A stretch of DNA of 64,000 nucleotides from Burkholderia sp. NRF60-BP8 (GTDB lineage Bacteria > Pseudomonadota > Gammaproteobacteria > Burkholderiales > Burkholderiaceae), in the NCBI RefSeq assembly GCF_001522585.2, contig NZ_CP013373.1, forward strand, positions 1,178,001 through 1,242,000. Reading direction: 5' to 3'. The notes beneath the pieces are model-generated. The model was not told the origin of the DNA, did not search any database, and saw nothing but the letters and a program-made list of their open reading frames with translations. The translations under genes were made by a program, and so were the position numbers. Below are positions 1 through 8,601 of the stretch, piece by piece. Position 1 is the first letter of the stretch. Each line of letters opens with the position of its first letter.

Positions 1-90
1 CGCGCTGATCGCGCCGGCGGCATAGGCGTGGGTGCCGGCGCACAGCGCGGCGAGGAGGGCGAACGTCTTGAGGGTCGTTTTCGTGTTCAT
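1..90 (-). CDS. Exported protein, N-terminal fragment (cut by window edge)
   Basis: Only the first 30 codons lie in the window; the gene continues beyond base 1. They encode a classic Sec signal peptide: two Lys near the start, a hydrophobic core (LKTFALLAALCAG) and an AYA cleavage motif. It starts 8 bases after the stop of the SCO-type gene on the same strand, so the two are probably co-transcribed. In related bacteria SCO genes are often followed by a periplasmic copper chaperone of the PCu(A)C family. That would fit, but the mature protein is not visible, so this is a context guess only. Confidence 0.6.
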   Translation of the reverse strand, partial: MNTKTTLKTFALLAALCAGTHAYAAGAISA

Positions 91-98
91 CGCGGAAT

Positions 99-734
99 TC
101 AGGTCGTGGAGGCAGGGTCGATGATCCGGCGCACATCGGCGGCGATGGCGTCGGGCGAATCGCGATCGGTCGCGAGCAGGCGCGCGCGACCGGTCGCGTC
201 GAAGATGTAGACGGCCGAGCTGTGCGTCACTTCGTAGCCGCCGGACGGATCGCGCTTTTCCATCTGGTACGCGACGCGATAGCGCTTCGCGAGCGATTCG
301 ATCTGGCCGTCGGTGCCGGTCAGGCCGCGCGCGTGCGCGGCGTCGAACGCGGCGACATAGGACTGCATCGCCTGCGGCGTGTCGCGCGCGGGATCGACCG
401 AGACGAACAGGATGCGCACGTGGTCCGCCTGCGGGCCGAGATTCGCCAGCACTTCCATCAGCCGCGCCAGGGTTTCGGGGCAGACATCGGGGCAGTGCGT
501 GTAGCCGAAGTAGACGAGCGCGACGCGGCCGCGGAACGCATCGGCATCGACGGGATGGCCGTCGCCGCCCGTCAGCTCGAACGACAGGTCGGGCAGGTGG
601 CCGGTGACGTTGGTCAGGTTCCAGCGCGGCTCGTCGTGCGTGCACGCGGCGAGCGCCAGGGCGGCGGCGAGGACCGCGGCCGTGCGGATGAGGCGGGAGA
701 GGCGCCGGCGCGGCGCGGGACAGGCAGACGGCAT
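99..734 (-). CDS. SCO1/SenC/PrrC-family copper-binding lipoprotein
   Basis: Thioredoxin-fold SCO protein, 211 aa. The family delivers copper to the CuA centre of cytochrome c oxidase or acts as a thiol reductase, anchored in the membrane facing the periplasm. Visible features are an N-terminal basic stretch and hydrophobic helix ending in a lipobox (LAAC, near residue 31), the copper-binding CPDVC motif near residue 82 within YFGYTHCPDVCPETL, and the conserved downstream His in EVTHSSAVY. An ATG at 752 would add six residues. I prefer 734 because 752 lies inside a flanking inverted-repeat element (739-920) and neither start has a clear Shine-Dalgarno. It heads a probable two-gene unit with the exported protein at 1-90. 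Confidence 0.9.
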   Translation of the reverse strand: MPSACPAPRRRLSRLIRTAAVLAAALALAACTHDEPRWNLTNVTGHLPDLSFELTGGDGHPVDADAFRGRVALVYFGYTHCPDVCPETLARLMEVLANLGPQADHVRILFVSVDPARDTPQAMQSYVAAFDAAHARGLTGTDGQIESLAKRYRVAYQMEKRDPSGGYEVTHSSAVYIFDATGRARLLATDRDSPDAIAADVRRIIDPASTT

Positions 735-738
735 CTCA

Positions 739-920
739 GGGACTGTTTCCATATGGAACGCGCAACCCCAAATTAAAAAATATTCTACGGGATTGTCCGA
801 AACTGCCCGTATGGCGGCGTCGCGCGTCGCTTGTTTGGCTCGGCCAAACGGTGCTCCTCACTCGTTGCCCTACGAGCAGTTTCGGACATTCGCATGTGCG
901 TTCCATACGGAAACGGTCCC
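739..920. repeat. 182-bp nested inverted-repeat element (MITE-like)
   Basis: The terminal arms at 739-764 and 895-920 are inverted copies matching at 23 of 26 positions. Each arm contains a near-palindrome; the left one, TTCCATATGGAA at 747-758, is perfect. Inside are a second, perfect 13-bp inverted pair (TGTCCGAAACTGC at 794-806, complement at 876-888) and a 7-bp hairpin (GTTTGGC / GCCAAAC, 833-849) with the same centre. No protein is encoded. The left end abuts the SCO start codon. This looks like a small non-autonomous repeat. No target-site duplication was recognised. The rest of the gap to otsB (921-1199) shows nothing I recognise. Confidence 0.6.
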
Positions 921-1199
921 CAAGCTCGATCGGACTCAACGAGTAGCCGGCCGGCACGATGCCATGCGTCGCGCGGCAGGCGGTTGCGACTGTAGCGCAA
1001 TTCGCGCGCCTGCGTCCTTTCGAAACCCGTACGGCACGGGCGAGCGGGGCAATATGTCGCAGTTGACGCGGCGGCCTGCGTGGTGTCCGCGCAGCTCCGG
1101 TTTCGCCCATCTGGACGCGCAGGCGCGGTAAGATGCGCACAACTCCATTCGCGCAGCGGCGGCCGGCATGTGCCGGCTGCCCCTCAAACTATCGAATCG

Positions 1200-1952
1200 A
1201 TGCAATCCGTTCCGGCTTCCCTGTCCCTGACCGATACCGCGTTCTTCTTCGACTTCGACGGCACGCTCGTCGAACTGGCGCCGACGCCCGACAGCATTCG
1301 TGTTCCGCCGTCGCTGCTGACGCTGCTCGACGAATTGTCGCGCCGCTCGCACGGCGCGGTCGCGATCGTGTCCGGGCGCGGCATCGACAACCTTGACACG
1401 TTCCTGAAGATGCCCGGCTTGCCGATCGCCGGCCTGCACGGCGCGGAGCGCCGCGATGCGAACGGCGACACGCAGCGCATCGGCTTCAACGACGAGCGCC
1501 TGCTGCGCATCGAGCGCGAGCTCGCGGACGTTGTCGACCGCCATCCGGGCATGCTGCTCGAGATCAAGGGCGCGGCCGTCGCGCTGCATTTTCGCAATGC
1601 GCCCGAGCGCGAGGCGGTGGCGCGCGAAGCGGCCGAGCGCCTCGTCGCCGACTATGCGGATGCGTACGTGCTGCAACCCGGCAAGATGGTGTTCGAGATC
1701 AAGCCGAAGGGCGTCGACAAGGGTCGCGCGCTGGCCGCGTTCCTCGACGAGCCGCCCTTTGCGGGCCGCGTGCCGCTGTTCGCGGGCGACGATCTGACCG
1801 ACGAGAAGGGCTTCGCGGTGGTCAACGCGCGCGGCGGCCTGTCGATCAAGGTCGGTGCGGGCGAGACGTCCGCGCGCATGCGGCTCGATTCGGTCGACGC
1901 ATTGCATGAGCAGATCGCATGCTGGCTCGGCGCGGGGCAGCCGCACGCATGA
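1200..1952 (+). CDS. otsB: Trehalose-6-phosphate phosphatase OtsB
   Basis: Dephosphorylates trehalose 6-phosphate to trehalose, the last step of the OtsAB pathway (cytoplasm). This is a 250-aa HAD-superfamily protein. Motif I is FDFDGT at residues 17-22, with the nucleophile Asp18 and acid/base Asp20. The C-terminal motif GDDLTDEKGF supplies the Mg-binding acidic residues, and VSGRG is the cap-proximal motif. An upstream in-frame ATG at 1080 would add 40 non-conserved residues, so 1200 is chosen because family homology begins just after it. The stop codon overlaps the start of otsA (ATGA), so the two are translationally coupled. Trehalose made here would serve as an osmoprotectant. Confidence 0.95.
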   Translation: MQSVPASLSLTDTAFFFDFDGTLVELAPTPDSIRVPPSLLTLLDELSRRSHGAVAIVSGRGIDNLDTFLKMPGLPIAGLHGAERRDANGDTQRIGFNDERLLRIERELADVVDRHPGMLLEIKGAAVALHFRNAPEREAVAREAAERLVADYADAYVLQPGKMVFEIKPKGVDKGRALAAFLDEPPFAGRVPLFAGDDLTDEKGFAVVNARGGLSIKVGAGETSARMRLDSVDALHEQIACWLGAGQPHA

Positions 1953-3334
1953 GCCGGCTCATCATCGTTTCAAACCGCGTCGCGCCGATTTCGGAAGGCG
2001 AACCGGCGGCGGGCGGCCTCGCGATCGGCGTCTACGACGCGCTGAAGGAAACCGGCGGCATGTGGTTCGGCTGGAGCGGCGAAGTGGTCGCATCCGGCGC
2101 ACCGCAGCCGCAAATCCGCATCGAGGAGCGCGGGCCCGTGACGTTCGCGACGGTCGGGCTGTCGCGCCGCGATTACGACCAGTATTACCGCGGGTTCTCC
2201 AACGCGACGCTGTGGCCCGCGTTCCATTACCGCGCGGACCTGATCCAGTACGATCGCCACGAGTTCGACGGCTATCGCCGTGTCAACGTCTGGCTCGCGC
2301 AGCAGCTCGTGCCGCTGCTGCAGGACGACGACGTGATCTGGGTGCACGACTATCACCTGATTCCGTTCGCGCGCGCGTTGCGCGACGCCGGCGTGAAGAA
2401 CCGTATCGGCTTCTTCCTGCACATCCCGTTTCCGGCCGCGCAGGTGCTCGTCAACGTGCCGCCGCACCGCGAGCTCGTCGAGTCGCTGTGCGCGTTCGAT
2501 CTGCTGGGCTTCCAGACCGGGCCCGATCTGCGCGCGTTCTGCGACTACGTCGAGTTCGAGGCGGACGGCGAAGTCGAGCACGACGGGCACACGGTGCGCG
2601 TACGCGCGTTCGGCCAGACGCTGCGCGCGGCCGCCTATCCGATCGGCGTCTATCCGGACGAGATCGCGTCGCTCGCGCAGGCGGGCGAGCACGGCAAGGC
2701 GGTGCGCACGCTCGCGACGTCGCTGCGCGGGCGGCAACTGATCATGAGCGTCGACCGGCTCGATTATTCGAAGGGGCTCGTCGAACGATTCCGTGCGTTC
2801 GAGAAGCTGCTCGAGCACCAGGCGTCGATCCGCAACCGCGTGTCGTTCCTGCAGATCGCGCCGTCGACGCGTGCGGACCTGCGTGCGTACCAGGACATCC
2901 GCCTGCAGCTGGAAGCGGAGTCGGGGCGTATCAACGGGCGCTACGCGGAGCTCGACTGGGCGCCGATCCTCTACATTCACCGTCAGTACGACCGTCAGGT
3001 GCTGGCCGCGCTGTACCGGCTCGCGCGCGTGGGTTTCGTGACGCCGCTGCGCGACGGGATGAACCTCGTCGCGAAGGAATACGTGTCCGCACAGAATCCG
3101 GACGATCCGGGCGTGCTAGTGCTATCGCGTTTCGCAGGCGCCGCGCGCGAGCTCGCGGGCGCGCTGATCGTCAATCCGATCGATATCGACGGAATGGCCG
3201 ATGCGCTGTCGCAGGCGCTGACGATGCCGCTCGCCGAGCGGCGCGCGCGCTATGCGGACATGATCGCGCAGCTTCGCGAGAACAACGTGTCGGTGTGGCG
3301 GGACAATTTCCTGCGCGATCTGCAGCAGGTCTGA
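1949..3334 (+). CDS. otsA: Trehalose-6-phosphate synthase OtsA
   Basis: GT20 glycosyltransferase (461 aa) making trehalose 6-phosphate from UDP-glucose and glucose 6-phosphate. The N-terminal loop [11 protein letters not shown] followed by GGLA is diagnostic, as are WVHDYHL, the RLDYSKGL motif and the donor-site segment around [13 protein letters not shown]. Length matches the family. The ATG at 1949 overlaps the otsB stop by four bases. A start at 1919 inside otsB would add ten unrelated residues. Both genes are followed by a strong terminator, giving a compact two-gene operon in the order otsB-otsA. Confidence 0.96.
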   Translation: MSRLIIVSNRVAPISEGEPAAGGLAIGVYDALKETGGMWFGWSGEVVASGAPQPQIRIEERGPVTFATVGLSRRDYDQYYRGFSNATLWPAFHYRADLIQYDRHEFDGYRRVNVWLAQQLVPLLQDDDVIWVHDYHLIPFARALRDAGVKNRIGFFLHIPFPAAQVLVNVPPHRELVESLCAFDLLGFQTGPDLRAFCDYVEFEADGEVEHDGHTVRVRAFGQTLRAAAYPIGVYPDEIASLAQAGEHGKAVRTLATSLRGRQLIMSVDRLDYSKGLVERFRAFEKLLEHQASIRNRVSFLQIAPSTRADLRAYQDIRLQLEAESGRINGRYAELDWAPILYIHRQYDRQVLAALYRLARVGFVTPLRDGMNLVAKEYVSAQNPDDPGVLVLSRFAGAARELAGALIVNPIDIDGMADALSQALTMPLAERRARYADMIAQLRENNVSVWRDNFLRDLQQV

Positions 3335-3361
3335 TCCGTTCCGTTGCTGTCGGCGCAATTG

Positions 3362-3396
3362 AAAAAGCCGCCGTGCGAGAAGCACGGCGGCTTTTT
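3362..3396. terminator. Bidirectional intrinsic terminator between otsA and ABC exporter
   Basis: A perfect hairpin (AAGCCGCCGTGC / GCACGGCGGCTT with loop GAGAA) flanked by A5 on the left and T6 on the right. It sits 27 bases past the otsA stop and 22 bases past the stop of the convergent ABC gene, so it can end transcription from both sides. Confidence 0.93.
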
Positions 3397-3418
3397 TCGT
3401 CGGCGCGATGCCGGCGCG

Positions 3419-5332
3419 TCAGGCTACGCGTTCGCCGGTCGGCGCGTTGCCGTCGGGGGCCGCATGATGGCGGCCATGCTGCTTCGCGAGCAGGTCGCGA
3501 TACAGGCCGGGGCGGCTGCGCAGCACGTCGGGCGGGCCGTCGTCGATCACCTTGCCGTTGTTCATCACGATGATGCGGTCGAAGTTGCGCAGCGTCGACA
3601 GGCGGTGCGCGATCGCGATCACCGTGCGGCCGACCATCAGGCGGTCGAGCGCGCTCTGGATCGCTTCCTCGGACGCACTGTCGAGCGCCGACGTCGCTTC
3701 GTCGAGCAGCAGGATCGGCGCATCCTTCAGGATCGCGCGCGCGATCGCGATGCGCTGGCGCTGGCCGCCCGACAGCTTGACGCCGCGGTCGCCGACGATC
3801 GTGTCATAGCCTTCCGGCATCGCTTCGATGAACTCCGCGCAGCGCGCGTCGCGCGCGGCGGCGAGCACTTCGTCGCGGGTCGCGTCGGGGCGGCCGTACG
3901 CGATGTTGTCGTAGATCGTCCGGTGCAGCAGCGAGATGTCCTGCGGCACTAGCGCGATCGCGTGGCGCAGGCTGTCCTGCGTGATGCCCTTCACGTCCTG
4001 GCCGTCGACCTTCACCGCGCCGTCCTGCGTGTCGTAGAAGCGCTGCAGCAGCGCGAGCACGGTCGACTTGCCGGCGCCCGACTTGCCGATCAGGCCGACG
4101 CGCTGGCCCGGTTCGATATGAAGGTCGAAGTGGTCGAGGATCGCGCGGCGGTGCGGGTATGCGAACGTCACGCGCTCGAAGTCGACGCGCCCGCCCTTGG
4201 CCGACAGCGGCTGCGCGTCCGAGCGGTCCGGCATGCCGTGCGGTTCGAGCAGCGTCTTCACGGCTTCGGACAGGCGTGCGACGTGCTGGGTGACGTCGAC
4301 GAGCGCGACCGCGAGATCGCGCGTGCCGTGCAGGATCGTGAAGCCGAGCGAGCTGACGAGCACGATGTCGCCCGACGTCGCGCGGCCTTGATCCCACAGC
4401 CACAGCGCCCAGCCGAGCAGGCCGGCGGACAGCATCGCGGTGATCACCGCATGCAGCAGCCGCAGCTTTTCGAGATAGAGCAGGCTCTGCTGGCGCGCAT
4501 CCATCTCGGCCTTCACCGTCGCGCTGAAGCGCTTCTGTTCGCGCAGCGTCATCCCGAACGCGCGCACAAGGCCCATGTTGCCGATCACGTCGACGAGCTC
4601 GCCGTCGACCGCCGCGGCCTTCGCCGCGAACGCATGGTGGCGCGCGGAGCCGCGGCCGGCGAGCTTGAACAGGATGACGGACAGCACGGCCGAGCAGCCG
4701 AGCAGGCCGGCCGCCATCAGCGGATTGACGACGATGATCATCAGGATCGCGCCCATCACCGCGATGCACGGCGGCAGCACGTTCCACGCCATCGTGTTCT
4801 CCGACGTGTAGACCGCGTTCGACGTGGCCGTGATGCGGCTGGCGAGCGTGCCCGGCTGCTTCTCCGAGTAATACGTCGGCGAATGGCCGATCAGATACTG
4901 GAACAGGTCGCGCCGCAGGTCGCCCGTGACCGCGACGAACGTGTGCGCGGCGACCCAGCCGCCGACGCGCCACAGCAGGTTGTCGGCCGCGATCAGCCCG
5001 ACGAGCAGCGCGAACGCGCTCCACAGCGGGCCCGGGTGATGGCGTCCGGTCGCCAGCACGTCGATCAGGTGCTTGATCGCATATTGCGAGCCGAGCGCGC
5101 AGCCGACGGCGGCCAACACGCTGCAGAGCACGACCAGGTGCGCGACGGGGTGGAGGCGGATGTAGCGGAACAGGAACGCGATCGGCCGGTGCGCGTAGCT
5201 CGACAGCTTCGCGTTGTGGGCGTTGCGCTGGGCGGGGGTGAGAGATTCCAAAATATGCGTGCGGTGATTCGGTGAGTGAGCGAGGCGGCTGGGTCGCAGG
5301 CCGGCGTTCGCCCGGACTGAATAATCCGGCAT
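3419..5332 (-). CDS. ABC exporter (fused transmembrane and ATPase domains)
   Basis: A 637-aa half-transporter of the MsbA/multidrug type: an N-terminal six-helix membrane domain (about residues 55-350) and a C-terminal nucleotide-binding domain. The NBD has Walker A GLIGKSGAGKST, the Q-loop in LVPQDISLLHRT, signature LSGGQRQR, Walker B ILLLDEATSALD and the H-loop AIAHRLST, all intact. It would act as a homodimer exporting a lipid or drug; the substrate cannot be read from sequence. The ATG at 5332 is the first credible start. An ORF extension to 5467 is low-complexity and unlike the family. It is convergent with otsA. Confidence 0.9.
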   Translation of the reverse strand: MPDYSVRANAGLRPSRLAHSPNHRTHILESLTPAQRNAHNAKLSSYAHRPIAFLFRYIRLHPVAHLVVLCSVLAAVGCALGSQYAIKHLIDVLATGRHHPGPLWSAFALLVGLIAADNLLWRVGGWVAAHTFVAVTGDLRRDLFQYLIGHSPTYYSEKQPGTLASRITATSNAVYTSENTMAWNVLPPCIAVMGAILMIIVVNPLMAAGLLGCSAVLSVILFKLAGRGSARHHAFAAKAAAVDGELVDVIGNMGLVRAFGMTLREQKRFSATVKAEMDARQQSLLYLEKLRLLHAVITAMLSAGLLGWALWLWDQGRATSGDIVLVSSLGFTILHGTRDLAVALVDVTQHVARLSEAVKTLLEPHGMPDRSDAQPLSAKGGRVDFERVTFAYPHRRAILDHFDLHIEPGQRVGLIGKSGAGKSTVLALLQRFYDTQDGAVKVDGQDVKGITQDSLRHAIALVPQDISLLHRTIYDNIAYGRPDATRDEVLAAARDARCAEFIEAMPEGYDTIVGDRGVKLSGGQRQRIAIARAILKDAPILLLDEATSALDSASEEAIQSALDRLMVGRTVIAIAHRLSTLRNFDRIIVMNNGKVIDDGPPDVLRSRPGLYRDLLAKQHGRHHAAPDGNAPTGERVA

Positions 5333-5818
5333 TGTAAACAACGCCGCGCGTCGCGCTGCGCGAATCTTGCCTTGGCCAGGGGCTCGCGCTCGATTTTGAG
5401 ATAAAATCCGGCATCCCGTCCTGTGTCGTATGCCGGAATCGCGCTGCCGGCAGCTGCGGGTTAACAAGGATCGCCAAAACGGCCTTCCACTCTAGAACGG
5501 ACGCCCGAGTCCGCGGGTTGCAAAGTGTTGCGCCTTTGTAACAAAGTAAAGTGTTTGAAATGTCGTGCGCCGTATCGGGATTAACCCTAGATAATCGGCT
5601 CCGGGTTCGATTCCAGGTTTTTTTACGAACCCCTGTCAACGGGTCTTCGTTTCAAACGTTCTATGCCTGTCGCGTCGCCGACGCTCCTTGAGCAGCGCGG
5701 GTTTCGACGCTCCCGGCAGGCCGATTCGTCCGATGTTCGGGCGACGCGCAGCCAGCCCGGACCGCCGGCAGGTTGCCGACCCATACCTGGTTTTTTGCCG
5801 ATTTTTTAGGAGTTACGC
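5333..5818. other. Divergent intergenic region with palindrome CTTTGTAACAAAG
   Basis: 486 bases between the ABC exporter and the glycosyltransferase without a credible gene. The stretch 5500-5620 is clearly AT-richer than its surroundings and holds a perfect palindrome, CTTTGT-A-ACAAAG, at 5534-5546 with a further CAAAG half at 5521-5525, suggesting a regulator site or promoter area. A good Shine-Dalgarno (AGGAGTT) lies just before the glycosyltransferase start. No transcription start can be fixed by eye. Confidence 0.4.
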
Positions 5819-6883
5819 ATGCGAATCGCCCAAATCGCTCCGTTGCACGAAGCGGTGCCCCCGAAACTGTACGGTGGTACCGAGCGAGTGGTGTCCTACC
5901 TCACCGAAGCACTCGTCGAGATGGGGCATGACGTCACGCTCTTCGCGAGCGGCGATTCGCAAACGTCCGCGAAGCTCGAAGCGTGCTGGCCGCAGGCGCT
6001 GCGCCTCGACCCGACGATCCGCGACGTGATGGCTCCGCACATGCTGCTCCTCGAGCAGGTGCGCCGCCGCGCGGAAGAGTTCGATGTCCTGCACTGCCAC
6101 ATCGACTATTACCCGTTCTCGCTGTTCTCGCGCCAGCCGGTCCCGCATCTGACGACGATGCACGGCCGTCTCGACCTGCCGGAACTGCAGCCGATCTTCA
6201 ATGCGTTCAGCGACGTGCCGGTCGTGTCGATCTCCGACAACCAGCGCATTCCGCTGCCGCAGGCGAACTGGCTGTCGACCGTCTATCACGGCCTGCCGGA
6301 AAACCTGCTGACGCCGATCCCGAACGTGAAGCCGAGCTACCTCGCGTTCCTCGGCCGCATCTCGCCGGAGAAGCGCGTCGACACGGCGATCCGCATCGCC
6401 GAGCAGGCCGGCCTGCCGATCAAGATCGCCGCGAAGCTCGACAAGGCCGACCGCGCGTACTACGAAGAGAAGATCAAGCCGCTGTTCGCGCTGCCGCACG
6501 TCGAGTACATCGGCGAAATCAGCGAGGCGGAGAAGACCGAATTCCTCGGTAACGCGCATGCGCTGCTGTTCCCGATCGACTGGCCGGAGCCCTTCGGCCT
6601 GGTGATGATCGAGGCGATGGCCTGCGGCACGCCGGTGATCGCGTTCAAGCGCGGCTCGGTGCCGGAAGTGATCGACAACGGCGTGTCGGGCTTCGTCGTC
6701 GAAGACGAGCTGTCGGCCGTTGCCGCGCTCAAGCGTCTCGACACGCTGCCGCGCGAGAAGGTTCGCGCCGCGTTCGAAGCCCGTTTCTCGTCGAAGGTGA
6801 TGGCGCAGAATTACGTGAAGGGCTACGAGGAACTGCTGCGCCAGAAGCGCCGCACGGTGCTCCGCGAAGTCAACGCAAGCTGA
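5819..6883 (+). CDS. GT-B glycosyltransferase, family 4 type
   Basis: A 354-aa cytoplasmic glycosyltransferase. The N-terminal half opens with MRIAQIAPL and KLYGGTERVV, the glycine-rich acceptor-side motif. The C-terminal GT1 domain has FLGRISPEKR and the donor-site E-x7-E motif in EPFGLVMIEAMACGTPVI near residue 260. Such enzymes move a sugar from an NDP-sugar onto another sugar or lipid; the acceptor is unknown. It is monocistronic, with AGGAGTT 8 bases upstream and a hairpin downstream. The two neighbouring carbohydrate genes (otsBA) are not in the same unit, so the function may be unrelated. Confidence 0.88.
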   Translation: MRIAQIAPLHEAVPPKLYGGTERVVSYLTEALVEMGHDVTLFASGDSQTSAKLEACWPQALRLDPTIRDVMAPHMLLLEQVRRRAEEFDVLHCHIDYYPFSLFSRQPVPHLTTMHGRLDLPELQPIFNAFSDVPVVSISDNQRIPLPQANWLSTVYHGLPENLLTPIPNVKPSYLAFLGRISPEKRVDTAIRIAEQAGLPIKIAAKLDKADRAYYEEKIKPLFALPHVEYIGEISEAEKTEFLGNAHALLFPIDWPEPFGLVMIEAMACGTPVIAFKRGSVPEVIDNGVSGFVVEDELSAVAALKRLDTLPREKVRAAFEARFSSKVMAQNYVKGYEELLRQKRRTVLREVNAS

Positions 6884-6912
6884 TTGCGGGCCGCCGCCGC
6901 GCGGCCGTCACG

Positions 6913-6942
6913 ACGCCCCGTCCGGGTTTTCCGGCGGGGCGT
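6913..6942 (+). terminator. Hairpin after glycosyltransferase
   Basis: ACGCCCCGTCCGG / CCGGCGGGGCGT forms a GC-rich stem with a small mismatch and a GTTTT loop, 29 bases past the glycosyltransferase stop. There is no good U-tract, so termination efficiency is uncertain. Confidence 0.5.
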
Positions 6943-7053
6943 TGTCACATCTGCGGCGCGGATCTGTTGTATTCTCGCCGCGCCCGGCGCCGCGAACGGC
7001 CCCCGAAGCGGCCCGCCACGCCATCCGGCCATCTGTCCAGACGGTAATGTCCC

Positions 7054-7059
7054 TATAAT
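7054..7059 (+). promoter_or_regulatory. Probable -10 box (TATAAT) for the 7109-8413 unit
   Basis: A perfect TATAAT in otherwise GC-rich DNA, 50 bases ahead of the TTG-started membrane gene. The hexamer at the expected -35 place is poor, so this may be a weak or activator-dependent promoter. Confidence 0.4.
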
Positions 7060-7108
7060 GGCCGTGCCGTGAAATCCGGCCGGTACGAATATCCAGAGGA
7101 GAGCAGTC

Positions 7109-7909
7109 TTGGCGAGAACGAAAACCACGCGCGCAGCGCCGGCCCCCGGCGCCGGTGTGATCTTCGCGTTGCGCGCGATCGGTCTCGTGCTGCTCGCGCG
7201 CTGGCTGTTCTCGATGTCCCAGATGGGCTATCGCTCGTCGCTGTCGGCGATGGTGTCGTCGCCGTGGGCATTCGTCTACCTGATCCTGATCTTCCTGCTG
7301 CTCGCGTTGCCCGGCGCCGCCGCACGGGCCGAGCGCCCGTTCCATCCGCTGCCGCAGTGGCTGCGCCAGGCGCTGCGCGCGTTCGCGCTGATCGGTCTCC
7401 TGTTCGCCGTGTGGTCGATCGGTGCATTCACGTGGGCGGCCGGCTGGCGCCGCGCGCTGCATGCGGTGACGGCGACCAACGGCTGGCTCGTCGCCGCGCC
7501 GGCGCTGTACGCGGCGATCGTCTGGATCTGCCGGCCCCGGCCGCTGTGGCGGACCAACGTGGCCGCGCGCCGCTTCGCGGTCGGCCGGTATGCGATTTCG
7601 CTCGACGTGCTGACGCGTACCGCGATCGTCTGGATGGAAAGTCGCAAGGTCGGCCAGTACGACGCGCGCGAGCTGTCGGTGCGCTGGCCCGGCCACGCGG
7701 CGCTCGCCGCGGGCGAGCAGGGCGCGCAGCCGGCGGTCGTGCCGCCGCGCCGCGGCAGCCTGTTCAATCGGCCGAAGGTCGAGTTGCTGTGGGATTCGCC
7801 GGCGGCGGTCGGTCACAACCGGCAGACCGTGATGCGCACGCCGCTCGCGACCGAAGGCGACCGCGTCGCGGTGCTCGCGCTCGACGCGGCGCTCAAGCAG
7901 ATCGTCTGA
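7109..7909 (+). CDS. Hypothetical inner-membrane protein (266 aa, TTG start)
   Basis: Not recognised as a named family. The first half has about four hydrophobic segments (near residues 18-35, 50-65, 90-110 and 125-140). The second half is soluble and contains ARRFAVGRYAISLDVLTRTAIVWMESRKVGQYDARELSVRWPG split over two beta-rich stretches, followed by a Pro/Arg-rich linker. The start is TTG at 7109 with AGAGGAGAG 4-12 bases upstream; no ATG gives the full hydrophobic N-terminus. It is followed after 39 bases by a DUF2214-type membrane protein in the same direction, and a joint operon is likely. Confidence 0.75.
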   Translation: MARTKTTRAAPAPGAGVIFALRAIGLVLLARWLFSMSQMGYRSSLSAMVSSPWAFVYLILIFLLLALPGAAARAERPFHPLPQWLRQALRAFALIGLLFAVWSIGAFTWAAGWRRALHAVTATNGWLVAAPALYAAIVWICRPRPLWRTNVAARRFAVGRYAISLDVLTRTAIVWMESRKVGQYDARELSVRWPGHAALAAGEQGAQPAVVPPRRGSLFNRPKVELLWDSPAAVGHNRQTVMRTPLATEGDRVAVLALDAALKQIV

Positions 7910-7948
7910 CAGGGCTCGCGCACCGGGCGCGGGCGACAAGGAGGCGCG

Positions 7949-8413
7949 ATGATCGTCCATTGGTTGCTGGCCGCCATTCACCTGAGTGCGTTCGGTGTCG
8001 CGTTTGCCGCGATCGCGGGGCGCAACCGCGCGTTGCGCCGGCTCGTCGCTTCGGCGCAGGCAGCCGATTTGTCGGGCGTGTTCAAGGCCGATGCGGTCTG
8101 GGGGCTGTCCGCGCTCGTGCTGATCGCGACGGGCCTTGCACGCGCGTTCGGCGGTTTCGAGAAAGGGACCGCTTACTACCTGCACGAACCGCTCTTTCAC
8201 CTGAAGATGACCGCGCTCGTGCTGATCCTGCTGCTCGAGATCGCGCCGATGCTGGGGCTGATCCGCTGGCGTGTCGCCGCGCGGCGGCAGCAGATGCCCG
8301 ATATCGGCCGTGCGCGCACTTATGTGCGGATCGGCCACTGGCAGGCGGTGCTGGTGATCGTCATCGTGTTCGCCGCGTCGGGGATGGCGCGGGGGGTAGG
8401 GGCGCCCGGCTAG
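7949..8413 (+). CDS. DUF2214-family membrane protein
   Basis: 154 aa with four predicted membrane helices. The start MIVHWLLAAIHLSAFGVAF, the segment GVFKADAVWGLSALVLIATGL in the second helix region and HLKMTALVLILLLE in the third match my recollection of DUF2214 proteins. Function is unknown; His residues within helices (HW, IHLS, FHLK, GHW) could bind heme or metal, which is speculation. AAGGAGG lies 5 bases before the ATG. After it, 8414-8601 is non-coding between two convergent genes and has no clear terminator. Confidence 0.8.
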   Translation: MIVHWLLAAIHLSAFGVAFAAIAGRNRALRRLVASAQAADLSGVFKADAVWGLSALVLIATGLARAFGGFEKGTAYYLHEPLFHLKMTALVLILLLEIAPMLGLIRWRVAARRQQMPDIGRARTYVRIGHWQAVLVIVIVFAASGMARGVGAPG

Positions 8414-8601
8414 GGACGCCCGGTTAGGGACGATTGGTCAGCCGGGTGAAGCCACGCAAGTCCGGCATGGCGACAACCATCCGGATCCCGTCCCACTCGC
8501 GAGGCGTTTCGAGCCCGGCGCCAGCCGGACCGGCCGCGCACGGCGTCGTGCCCGCCGATTCCCGTCCGACCGGGCGGTTCCGCCGCCCGGCTCGCCCATG
8601 C

